Origin: Solirubrobacter pauli
GTDB taxonomy: Bacteria > Actinomycetota > Thermoleophilia > Solirubrobacterales > Solirubrobacteraceae
Direction: 5' to 3'
Length of the DNA stretch: 64,000 bases
Assembly: GCF_003633755.1 (NCBI RefSeq)
Contig: NZ_RBIL01000001.1
Span: 4,191,452 to 4,255,451, forward strand
Made by a program: the position numbers and the translations under genes. Of the stretch, positions 8,582 to 16,781 are shown one piece after another. A model generated the notes under the pieces. That model made no database searches. It was not told the origin of the DNA and saw only the letters and a program-made list of their open reading frames with translations. How positions within the stretch are numbered: position 1 is the first letter of the stretch; every line of letters starts with the position of its first letter.

Positions 8582-9658
8582 ATGGCCGTCCCGCTCTTCA
8601 ACACGTCCGCCCCGCTCGCCGCCATCGACGCGGAGATCCGGGCGAAGGTCGCCGCGATCCTGGACGCCGGCGTCTACGTGCTCGGCCCCGAGGTGCGGGC
8701 GTTCGAGTCGGAGTTCGCCGCCTACACGGGCACCGACCACGCCATCGGCGTCGCCAACGGCACCGACGCGCTCGTGCTCGCCCTGCGCGCGCTCGGCGTC
8801 GGCCCGGGTGACGAGGTGATCGTCCCCAGCTTCACGTTCTACGCGTCCGCCGAGGCGATCCCGCACACCGGCGCGCGCCCCGTCTTCTGCGACGTGGACC
8901 CGGACACGATGTGCATCACGCCCGAGACGGTGAAGGCCGTGATGACGGAGAATACGAAGGCCGTGATCGCCGTGCACCTGTTCGGCAACGTCGCGCCGGT
9001 CGACGAGATCGAGGCGCTGGGCGTGCCCGTGCTCGAGGACGCCGCGCAGGCGGCGGGCACGATCCTCGAAGACGGCCGCCGCCCCGGGGCGCTGGGCACG
9101 ATCGCCACCTGGTCGTTCTACCCCTCCAAGAACCTCGGCGCGTTCGGTGACGGCGGCGCCGTGACCACCAACGACGACATACTCGCCGAGACGATCCGCA
9201 CGCTGCGCTTCCACGGGTCACGGGACAAGCAGACGTTCGAGATGGTCGGGCACAACTCGCGCCTGGACGAGCTGCAGGCCGGCATCCTGCGCGTGCAGCT
9301 GCCGCACCTGGACGGCTGGGCCGACGGCCGCCGCGCCGGCGCACGCCACTACGAGGAGGCCGGGCTCGGCGAGCTCGTCACGCTCCCGAAGGCCGCCGCC
9401 GGTGCCAAGCCCGCGTGGCACCTGTACGTCGTGCGCTCCGAGCGCGCGGACGAGCTGCGCACGGCGCTCAACGACGCCGGCATCGGGGCACGCGCGTACT
9501 ACCGCACGCCGGCCCACCTGCAGCCGGCGATGGCGGAGTGGGGTGCGGGCCTCGACCTGCCCGGCACCGCCGAGGTGGCGCGCACCAACCTGGCGGTGCC
9601 GATCAGCCCGGTCCTGAGCCGCGCCGAGGCCGACGAGGTCGTCGCCGCGGCTCGCTGA
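8582..9658 (+). CDS. DegT/DnrJ/EryC1/StrS-family sugar aminotransferase
   Basis: This 358-residue PLP enzyme transfers an amino group from glutamate to a keto-sugar nucleotide. The PLP-binding lysine is Lys183 in SFYPSKNLGAFGDGG. Other family marks are ANGTDALVLAL near residue 59, PSFTFYASAE near residue 82 and EDAAQAAG near residue 150. The overall look is closest to enzymes that make 3-amino sugars such as WbpE, but the substrate is not certain. A LbH acetyltransferase and a UDP-GlcNAc 2-epimerase lie beyond the giant gene at 9671-14902, and together the three resemble part of a diacetamido-sugar route. It converges on the giant gene with a 12-base gap. Confidence 0.9.
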   Translation: MAVPLFNTSAPLAAIDAEIRAKVAAILDAGVYVLGPEVRAFESEFAAYTGTDHAIGVANGTDALVLALRALGVGPGDEVIVPSFTFYASAEAIPHTGARPVFCDVDPDTMCITPETVKAVMTENTKAVIAVHLFGNVAPVDEIEALGVPVLEDAAQAAGTILEDGRRPGALGTIATWSFYPSKNLGAFGDGGAVTTNDDILAETIRTLRFHGSRDKQTFEMVGHNSRLDELQAGILRVQLPHLDGWADGRRAGARHYEEAGLGELVTLPKAAAGAKPAWHLYVVRSERADELRTALNDAGIGARAYYRTPAHLQPAMAEWGAGLDLPGTAEVARTNLAVPISPVLSRAEADEVVAAAR

Positions 9659-9670
9659 CCGCGCGGGTCG

Positions 9671-12600
9671 CTACGGGCTGATCGGCGTGGCCATGTCGCT
9701 CTGCAGCTCGGTCGCCGTGAGCGCCCGGTTGTAGATCCGCACCTCGTCGATCAGGCCGCTGAACCACTCGCCCCAGACGGCGTTGCCGCCGATCCGGAGC
9801 ACGCCCGTCGAGGTGCGGATCGATCCGGAGATCGACGACGACGCGGCCTGCACGCCGTTGACGAACACCCGCAACGCCGACCCGTCATAGGTCGCGGCGA
9901 GGTGGGTCCACACGTTGGTCGGCATCGTCCCCGGCCCGGCGATCCCGCGGTCGGCCGATGTAAACACGTGCGCGGCCGGGCGGCTGCTGGTGTCGTCGGC
10001 GTAGAGCGCGTAGATCAGGTCCGACGGCTGCTCCTTGATCAGCACCGTCCGCCAGGCGCCGCCGATCGTGGTCGGTCGCACCCAGGCCTCCAGCGTCATG
10101 CCGGTGGTGAGGTCCAGCACGTTGGCGTCGGGCACGTTGACGCGGTCGTTGACGCCGTCGAAGCTCAACGCGCCACCGAAGCGACCCGCGGTGGAGCGGG
10201 TCGCCCCGTCGACCGTGCCGGTGTTGCCCCGCCCGGAGGCGTCGGTGGCCGAGGTCCCGCTCGTCTCGTCGAATCCCCAGGCGCCGACGAGGTTGGACGG
10301 CGCCGCCGCGACGGTCAGCGTGACGGGGATCGTCTTCGGTGAACCCGTCGCGCCGCTGGTGGTCGCCGTGACCGTCACGTTCGCCGCGTAGGTCCCCGCC
10401 GCGAGCCCGGTGATGCTGGGCGTGACGGTGACGGTCAGCGGCGCGGAGCCCGACGCGGGCGTGGCCGTGAGCCAGGCCGCGTCGTCGGCGACCGTCACGG
10501 CGAGCGAGCCGCTGCCGCTGTTGCTCACCGCGAGCGTCTTCGCGGCCGGGTTGGCCTGGCCGAGGGTGGCGGCGAACGCGAGCGTGGTGGGGGTGACCGC
10601 CAACGCCGGTGGCGGCGGCGCGGTGATCGTCAACGTGACCGGGATCGAGGCGGGCGACCCGGTCGCGCCGGCCGCGGAGACCGTCACCGTCCCGGAGTAG
10701 GTGCCCGGGTCGAGCCCGGCGATCGACGGGGTGACCGTGATCGTGCCGCCTCCGCTGCCGGACGCCGGCGCGGCGCTCAGCCACGAGGCGTTCGTCTCGG
10801 CCGTCCAGGTCAGCGTCCCGCCGCCGCCGTTGGCCACGGTGAGCGTCTTGGCGGCCGGGGCCGCTCCGCCGGTGGTCGCGCTGAACGCGAGGCTCGACGG
10901 TGAGACCTGCAGCGACGGTGGCACCGGCGCGCTGACGGTGAAGGTCACCGGCACCGTCGACGGCGACCCGGTCGCCCCGGGAGCAGTGATCGTGACGTCG
11001 GTCGTGTACGTCCCGGCGGCGAGACCGGAGACGTCAGGCGTCACGGTGACCGTGCCCGCGTTGGTGCCCGAGCCGGGGGAGACGGACAGCCAGCCGACGC
11101 TCTCGGACGCCGTCCAGGAAAGCGTTCCGCCGCCGGCGTTGCTGATGGCGAGCGTCTTGGCGGCTGGGCTCGTCGCGCCGACGGTGCCGGAGAACGACAG
11201 CGCTCCGGGGCTGACGGCGACGGTCGGCGGTGCGGGCGCGCCCGCCTTGAACACGACCGTGGCCATCGACCAGGTCGTCGACGCGCCGGTGGAGACCCGC
11301 GCGGCCGGGGTGCTGCCGCGCGCGGCCGCCGCGTCCTCGACGACGAACTCCATGTCCGACGCGGGCGAGACGTTCACGCGTTGCGTGAAGCTCGGGTCGG
11401 CGGTGAGCGTGCGCGAGAACCCGCTGTCGGCGTAGAAGCCGAGCGCGAGCCCGCCGTCGCCGGTCACCGCGGGCGTCGCGCCGGAGGTCACGGAGCCGGC
11501 GGCGGTGGTGCGCCCGGTCGCGGTCTTGAGCACGTCGACCGCGCCGGCGCCGGCCGCGGGCGAGAGGTTCGCGTACTCGAGCGCGGCCGCCCCGATGTCC
11601 GCCGCGCCCGTCGCGGTGACGGTGATCGTCGGTCGGGTCCCGTCACCGGCGGTGATCGGCGCCGACCACACGCTCAGCTCGGTGTCGTCGGACGCCACGA
11701 CGCGCGTCAGCATCGTGTACGTGTTCCCCGCGGAGTCGGTGACGCCGAACGCCTTCGCCTTGCCGAGGCTCCAGACGCCCGCCATCACGACGATCCGGTC
11801 GCCCACGGTGACCGCGTTGCCCGGGGTCAGCTGGAGCGTGGACTGGTTGACGACGCGTCCGTTGACCTGCTGAACGAACCGCGGCGCGGAGCTCGGGGTC
11901 ACGGCGTTCGACGCGGCCGAGTCGGCGCCGTCGCCGACCGCGTTGGTCGCGCGCACCTTGAACGTGTAGCTGGAGCCGTTGACGAGGCCGTCCACGACCG
12001 CGTTCGCCGGCGCGGGCGAGCCCGTCACGGTCGTGGCGGGCTTGGCCACGGCACCCAGGTACGGCGTGACGGTGTACGAGGTGATCGTCCGCCCACCGTC
12101 CGCCGGTGCCTGCCACTTGACGGTCGCGGCGCCGTTCGAGCCGGATGCGGTGACGTTCGCGGGGACGCCCGGCACGGTCGGGGCGGTCGGCCGGACGACG
12201 TTCGAGAGCGCCGAGACCGGCCCGGAGCCGCTCGTGTTGCTCGCCTGCACGGTGAAGCGGTAGTCGCTCGTGGGCGAGAGGTTGGACACCGTGACCGCGG
12301 TCGCGGGCGGGTCGCCGTCGACGACGGTGGGCGTCTGCGGCTGGCCGTCGGCGATCGGGGTGATGACGTAGCGCGTGGGGGAGCCGCCGGTCGCGGGGGC
12401 GAGGAAGCTGACCGTGGCGGAGCCCGGCCCTGCCGTCGCGTTGACCAGGGTCACGCCACCGGGCGGCAGCTTAGGCACGAAGGCGACGTCGACCCCGTAG
12501 TTCTCGGCCTCGTACGTGAGGGTCGGCCGCGTCGCCGAGCTCGCGTACGCGTAGACGCCGTTCGCGACGCCGCCGTTGGCCGACAGGGCGTGCAGCGGCG

Positions 12601-14902
12601 GCGCGTCGAGCTGGTTGAGCCCGAGTGGGCCCGGGACGTAGTAGCCGTTCGGGTTCGCGGAGTAGTGGCCACGCGGCGCGAAGTACGACGCGGTGTAGAC
12701 CGTCCCCGCCTTGATGCTCACGGGCGTGGAGAACGTCAGCTGCTGCCATCCGCTGGCGGACTCGCCCGTGAACGTGCCGCTGGCGAGCAGGGTCCCGCTG
12801 TCGCTCCAGAGCTGGCCGGTGTGCGTGCCGGTGTTCGCCGCGCTCTTGTAGAAGCGGACGCCGGTGATGGCGCCGTCGACGTCGGACTTGAAGCGCACCC
12901 CGACGGTGATCGGGTTCGCGTCGTCCTGGTCGATGATCGCCGGCGTGACGTTCGGGCCGTAGAGGCCGCACGGGCACCCGACGCCGACGGTCACGCCGGC
13001 GGACGGCGTCTCGAGGTTGCCGCTGTCGTCGACGGCGCGCGACCGGATCCGCGTGCTCGGGGCGCCGTGGGCGTTCCAGGTGTAGGACCAGGTGTCGGTG
13101 CCGGTGGCCTTGCGCCACGTCGAGCCGCCGTCGGTGGAGACCTCGACGCCGCCGACCACGCCGCCGACGTCGGTCGCCGTGCCGGTGATCGTGACGCGCG
13201 CCCCGTCCGTGAGCTCGGCTCCGGGCGCCGGGCTGGTGATGGTCGACTGCGGCGCCGTGGTGTCGGTCGACCGCGTGACGGCCATGAGCGTCGGCATCAG
13301 CGTGGTGGCCGTCGCGCCCATGTCCGTGAACAGGTTGATCGTGGCCTGCTGCATGACCGGGTCCGGGCTGGCGCCCGCCGGCGGTCCGGTCGCCGACCAT
13401 GCGTTCGTGACGTCGAGGCCCCACGACCACTGGATCGTGCCCGCGCCGAACACGAGCGCGCCGCTGCGCGCCTTGTAGAGCGTCAGGTTGTGGGTCTGCG
13501 TGGTGCCGAACTTGGTCGTGCTGCCGTAGTCGGTGAAGGACTCGACGTTGCCGACCGTCGTCGAGGAGAGGTTGAACGACCCGGCCGGCCGGAAGCCGTT
13601 GTCGACGTCGACGTCCCACTCGTAGCCGAGCGTGTTCCCACCGGGGGCGAGCGTGCGCGTCGCGCCGCTGCCGAGGTTCTCGATCGCGGTGTGCCGCCAG
13701 AGCCGCAGGCCCTTGTAGGCCGCCGGGACCTTCAGGTCGGACGAGCCGGAGTTGACCACGAACAGCTGGCCGGTCAGCGCGTTCTCGGGCACGACCCCCT
13801 GGGACTCCGGCGCGAAGCGCAGGTCGCGCCACGTGCCGGTCCACGTCGTCGGGTCGGTGGCCCCGTTGAAGTGCGTGTCCTTGTACGACACGAGCGTCCG
13901 GTTGGCGCCGCCGTCGACCGCGCTCGCCGTCCACCGCGTCTTCCAGAAGATCTCGTTGCCGCTGAAGAACGTCAGGCTGACGCCGGCGTCCCGGGCCGCC
14001 TCGACGTTGGTGCGCTCCGGGCCCGACCAGTACTCGTCGTGCGCGCTCGAGACGATGACCTTGTGGTCGAGCAGGCCGGCGGCGTCCGTCGACGCGTCGA
14101 CCTGGCTGGTGTAGCTCAGGTCGAAGCCGTTGCGCTCGAGGAAGCGGATCAGCTGGTACTCGGCGTAGAACAGGTACGACCCGCCGTTGTCCTGCTCGAG
14201 CGTGCCGTCGAACGGGCGGTTGTAGGACACCGCGAACGCGGCCTTGTACCCGAGCGGGTTGCCCGGCGGGCAGGCGACGGTGCACGTGTAGAGGCTGTTG
14301 CCGCCGTAGACGTTGTAGGCCTGCCAGGTCGAGTCGGACGTGCGCACGAGCACGTCCGAGGGCCGGGCGTCGTCACGCACGACGAACGGGATGTGGCTGC
14401 GGCCGCCCGTGTCGCTGCGGCGCAGCACCGCGACGTAGACGCCGGACACCGACTCGGCCGGGACGGTCCACGACGCCGACACGCCCCAGTTCCCGCAGTC
14501 GATCAGCCCGGTCGCGGCGGTGGTCACGCACGAGGGCTGGGTCTGGGGGAGCGTCGCGGTCGGCCGGATCCCCCCGGCCTGCAGACGCGCGCCGCTGCCG
14601 TCGTAGTAGCCGAGGCGGTAGATGTCGATCGTGTAGGCGGAGGCGGGCGTCTTGATCTTGAAGACGACCGTCTCGCCGCGGTTGACGCTCATCCGCGTCG
14701 CGTAGCCCTGGATCGTCACGTCGCCGCGACCGGTCACCTGCCAGGTGCTCGGCGCGCTGCCGGGCTTGGCGTTCTCACACGCGACGGGGTTCGCGCAGGC
14801 GGCGTGGCTCACCGCCGGGCTGATCGCCAGCAGCGCTGTGGCTGCGGCGACCGCCACGACCAACCGACGACGAATGGGTCCAGCCGGGTATGGCGTGAGC
14901 AT
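9671..14902 (-). CDS. Giant secreted multidomain protein with N,N-dimethylformamidase beta-like domain, DUF4082, FN3, BACON and LamG modules
   Basis: This 1743-residue exported protein has a signal peptide ending near SHAA (about residue 35). Residues about 60-545 resemble the large subunit of N,N-dimethylformamidase, with HDEYW at Tyr291. An Ig-like module follows (about 550-640), then DUF4082 (about 642-807), two FN3 domains (about 815-1000), an unassigned beta region (1007-1217), three BACON-like repeats (about 1222-1530) and a C-terminal LamG domain (about 1534-1743). The adhesive modules suggest glycan or cell-surface binding; the substrate of the enzyme-like domain is unknown. The ATG at 14902 follows AGGAGG. 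The N-terminal 800 residues are paralogous to the protein encoded at 51375-57992. Confidence 0.88.
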   Translation of the reverse strand: MLTPYPAGPIRRRLVVAVAAATALLAISPAVSHAACANPVACENAKPGSAPSTWQVTGRGDVTIQGYATRMSVNRGETVVFKIKTPASAYTIDIYRLGYYDGSGARLQAGGIRPTATLPQTQPSCVTTAATGLIDCGNWGVSASWTVPAESVSGVYVAVLRRSDTGGRSHIPFVVRDDARPSDVLVRTSDSTWQAYNVYGGNSLYTCTVACPPGNPLGYKAAFAVSYNRPFDGTLEQDNGGSYLFYAEYQLIRFLERNGFDLSYTSQVDASTDAAGLLDHKVIVSSAHDEYWSGPERTNVEAARDAGVSLTFFSGNEIFWKTRWTASAVDGGANRTLVSYKDTHFNGATDPTTWTGTWRDLRFAPESQGVVPENALTGQLFVVNSGSSDLKVPAAYKGLRLWRHTAIENLGSGATRTLAPGGNTLGYEWDVDVDNGFRPAGSFNLSSTTVGNVESFTDYGSTTKFGTTQTHNLTLYKARSGALVFGAGTIQWSWGLDVTNAWSATGPPAGASPDPVMQQATINLFTDMGATATTLMPTLMAVTRSTDTTAPQSTITSPAPGAELTDGARVTITGTATDVGGVVGGVEVSTDGGSTWRKATGTDTWSYTWNAHGAPSTRIRSRAVDDSGNLETPSAGVTVGVGCPCGLYGPNVTPAIIDQDDANPITVGVRFKSDVDGAITGVRFYKSAANTGTHTGQLWSDSGTLLASGTFTGESASGWQQLTFSTPVSIKAGTVYTASYFAPRGHYSANPNGYYVPGPLGLNQLDAPPLHALSANGGVANGVYAYASSATRPTLTYEAENYGVDVAFVPKLPPGGVTLVNATAGPGSATVSFLAPATGGSPTRYVITPIADGQPQTPTVVDGDPPATAVTVSNLSPTSDYRFTVQASNTSGSGPVSALSNVVRPTAPTVPGVPANVTASGSNGAATVKWQAPADGGRTITSYTVTPYLGAVAKPATTVTGSPAPANAVVDGLVNGSSYTFKVRATNAVGDGADSAASNAVTPSSAPRFVQQVNGRVVNQSTLQLTPGNAVTVGDRIVVMAGVWSLGKAKAFGVTDSAGNTYTMLTRVVASDDTELSVWSAPITAGDGTRPTITVTATGAADIGAAALEYANLSPAAGAGAVDVLKTATGRTTAAGSVTSGATPAVTGDGGLALGFYADSGFSRTLTADPSFTQRVNVSPASDMEFVVEDAAAARGSTPAARVSTGASTTWSMATVVFKAGAPAPPTVAVSPGALSFSGTVGATSPAAKTLAISNAGGGTLSWTASESVGWLSVSPGSGTNAGTVTVTPDVSGLAAGTYTTDVTITAPGATGSPSTVPVTFTVSAPVPPSLQVSPSSLAFSATTGGAAPAAKTLTVANGGGGTLTWTAETNASWLSAAPASGSGGGTITVTPSIAGLDPGTYSGTVTVSAAGATGSPASIPVTLTITAPPPPALAVTPTTLAFAATLGQANPAAKTLAVSNSGSGSLAVTVADDAAWLTATPASGSAPLTVTVTPSITGLAAGTYAANVTVTATTSGATGSPKTIPVTLTVAAAPSNLVGAWGFDETSGTSATDASGRGNTGTVDGATRSTAGRFGGALSFDGVNDRVNVPDANVLDLTTGMTLEAWVRPTTIGGAWRTVLIKEQPSDLIYALYADDTSSRPAAHVFTSADRGIAGPGTMPTNVWTHLAATYDGSALRVFVNGVQAASSSISGSIRTSTGVLRIGGNAVWGEWFSGLIDEVRIYNRALTATELQSDMATPISP

Positions 14903-14924
14903 CGCTCCTCCTGGTTGGAGCGAT
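14901..14924 (-). promoter_or_regulatory. Hairpin overlapping the ribosome-binding site and start of the giant gene
   Basis: On the minus strand ATCGCTCC and GGAGCGAT form a perfect 8-bp stem around the loop AACCAGGA. The Shine-Dalgarno AGGAGG sits partly in the loop and partly in the 3' arm, and the first two bases of the ATG close the stem. If it folds, it would limit ribosome access. Confidence 0.5.
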
Positions 14925-14952
14925 ACTCTCCTCGACCGCTACGGAATCCCAG

Positions 14953-14978
14953 TGACCGAAGGTATAGGTTTTCGGTCA
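14953..14978. terminator. Inverted repeat between acetyltransferase and giant gene
   Basis: TGACCGAA (14953-14960) and TTCGGTCA (14971-14978) form a perfect 8-bp inverted repeat with a 10-base spacer, just past the stop of the minus-strand acetyltransferase gene. It could end that transcript; no U-tract follows. It could also be an operator for the downstream giant gene. Confidence 0.45.
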
Positions 14979-14985
14979 GGGTCCC

Positions 14986-15627
14986 TCAGCGCCAGTGCTC
15001 GAGGCGTTCCGCCTCCGGAACGTCCCGGGCGACGCGCGCCGGAACGCCCATGACCAGCGTGCCCGGCGGCACGTCCTTGGTGACGACGGCACCCGCCGCG
15101 ACGAAGGCCTCCTCGCCGATCGTCACGCCCGGGCAGAGCGTCGCGCCGCCGCCGACGCGGCAGGCGCGGCGGAGCGTCGGCCCGGCCAGCGCGTACGCCT
15201 TGTCGTGCCGGCCCATCGTGTCGTCGTTGGTGGTGGTGACGCCGGGCCCGACGAAGACGTCGTCCTCGATCGTCATGTACGCCGTCACGTAGACCTGCGT
15301 CTGGATCTTCACGCGGGCGCCGATCGTCGTGTCGTTCTCGACCGTCGAGCCGCGGCCGACGACGGAGCGCTCGCCGAGCGTCACCCGCTCGCGCACGAAC
15401 GCCTGATCGCCGACGATCGCGTTCTCGCCGATCACCGAGCCCGCGAACACGATCGCCTGGGCGCAGATCACGGCGCCCGCGCCGATCTCCAGCGCGGGCA
15501 GCTCCGCGCGTGACGCCGTGGAGGAGCGCGCGAGCTTCGGGGGTTTGCCGACGATCGCGCCGGCCTGGATCTCGACGCCTTCACCGATGACGGTGCCGGG
15601 GTAGATCACCGCGCTGGGATGGATCAT
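14986..15627 (-). CDS. Left-handed beta-helix (hexapeptide) N-acetyltransferase, WbpD-like
   Basis: The 213-residue protein is built from hexapeptide repeats (IGEGVEIQ, IGENAIVGD, IGARVKIQ, IGEEAFVAAG) that fold into a left-handed beta-helix acetyl-CoA-dependent acyltransferase. The C-terminal VPARVARD segment is typical of sugar-nucleotide N-acetyltransferases. The resemblance is to WbpD-like enzymes, which acetylate the 3-amino group of a UDP-sugar; the exact substrate is inferred. Its ATG overlaps the stop of wecB (ATGA at 15624-15627), so the two are co-translated. Family certain, substrate uncertain. Confidence 0.87.
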   Translation of the reverse strand: MIHPSAVIYPGTVIGEGVEIQAGAIVGKPPKLARSSTASRAELPALEIGAGAVICAQAIVFAGSVIGENAIVGDQAFVRERVTLGERSVVGRGSTVENDTTIGARVKIQTQVYVTAYMTIEDDVFVGPGVTTTNDDTMGRHDKAYALAGPTLRRACRVGGGATLCPGVTIGEEAFVAAGAVVTKDVPPGTLVMGVPARVARDVPEAERLEHWR

Positions 15628-16673
15628 GCCGTCATCCTGACGAGGGCCTCGACGACGCGCTCACCCGCGCGGCCGTCGCCGTAGAGCGGTGGGCGCTCGG
15701 CCGGAAGGGGGCGGGCCAGCGCGCCCCGCGCCGCGTCGGCGTCGAGGTCGACGAGCACGTTCCAACCGGCGTCGACCGTCTCGCGCCACTCGGTGGTCGA
15801 GCGGAGCGTGATGCACGGGACGCCCGCGAGATACGCCTCCTTCTGCACGCCACCGCTGTCGGTCAGCACCGCGCGGGCGCCGAGCACCAACGCGGTGAAC
15901 TCGAGGTAGCCGAGCGGCGGTGCCAGCACGACGCCGTCCAGGGCGTCGAGCAACCCGGCGGCCTCCAGCCGCGCGCGAGTGCGCGGATGCAGTGGAAGCA
16001 CGACCGGCAGCGGCATCCCCGTCAGCACGTCGACCAGGGCACGCAAGCGCGCGGGATCGTCGACGTTGCCGGCGCGGTGCGCGGTCGCCAGCAGGTACTC
16101 GCCCGAGCGGACGCCGAGGCGGTCCAGCGTCGCGGTGTCGGCCCGGGGCGCCAGCAGCTCGAACACGTCGACCATCACGTCGCCGACCACGTCGACCGTG
16201 CCCACCACCTGCTCGGCCCGCAGCGTGGCGGCCGCGGCCTCCGACGAGCACAGCAGCAGCGTGGACGCGTGGTCGGTGAGGACCCGGTTGAGCTCCTCGG
16301 GCATCCTGCGGTCGTACGACCGCATCCCGGCCTCGACGTGCGCGACCGGGACGCCGGCCTGCGCGGCGGCGAGCGCCCCCGCCAGCGTCGAGTTCGTGTC
16401 CCCGTAGACGAGCACGGCATCGACGCCGTCGAGCAACGGCGCGATCGCCGACAGCATCCTCGCGGTCTGCTCGGTGTTGGTGCCGCCGCCGAGCTCGAAG
16501 TGGTGCTCGGGGCGCGGCAGCTCGAGCTCGTCGAAGAAGACGCGCGAGAGCGCGTCGTCGTAGTGCTGACCCGTGTGCACCAGCACCTCCTCGCCCACGG
16601 CCCGCAACCGTGACGAGACCGCCGCCGCCTTCACGAACTGGGGGCGGTTGCCCACGACCGTCAATACGCGCAC
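15624..16673 (-). CDS. wecB: Non-hydrolysing UDP-N-acetylglucosamine 2-epimerase
   Basis: This 349-residue GT-B-fold enzyme interconverts UDP-GlcNAc and UDP-ManNAc, or the corresponding diacetamido-uronic acids as in WbpI. Family marks include GNRPQFVK at residues 8-15, TGQHYD near residue 38, GDTNST near residue 92, HVEAGMRS near residue 114, PEELNR near residue 124, and TDSGGVQKEA in the nucleotide-binding part. The length is normal (about 350-380 residues). It starts with GTG. It forms a two-gene unit with the acetyltransferase and is divergent from the LamG/oxidase gene, with 108 bases between them. Confidence 0.93.
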   Translation of the reverse strand: MRVLTVVGNRPQFVKAAAVSSRLRAVGEEVLVHTGQHYDDALSRVFFDELELPRPEHHFELGGGTNTEQTARMLSAIAPLLDGVDAVLVYGDTNSTLAGALAAAQAGVPVAHVEAGMRSYDRRMPEELNRVLTDHASTLLLCSSEAAAATLRAEQVVGTVDVVGDVMVDVFELLAPRADTATLDRLGVRSGEYLLATAHRAGNVDDPARLRALVDVLTGMPLPVVLPLHPRTRARLEAAGLLDALDGVVLAPPLGYLEFTALVLGARAVLTDSGGVQKEAYLAGVPCITLRSTTEWRETVDAGWNVLVDLDADAARGALARPLPAERPPLYGDGRAGERVVEALVRMTA

Positions 16674-16781
16674 GGCGGGCAGCCTGGCAGATCCACCCTA
16701 GGGCCGACGGCACGAATTCCGTCCCGTGAGCCTGGTCGTTCGTCTGGGACCCGCGGGTTCAGCGATCGAGAGGATCGTCGA

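Noticed and set aside
11381..15292. An open forward frame of about 1303 codons
   Set aside because: It covers the antisense of the giant gene at 9671-14902 and of the acetyltransferase gene; low-complexity Arg/Gly/Val/Ala composition and no domain.
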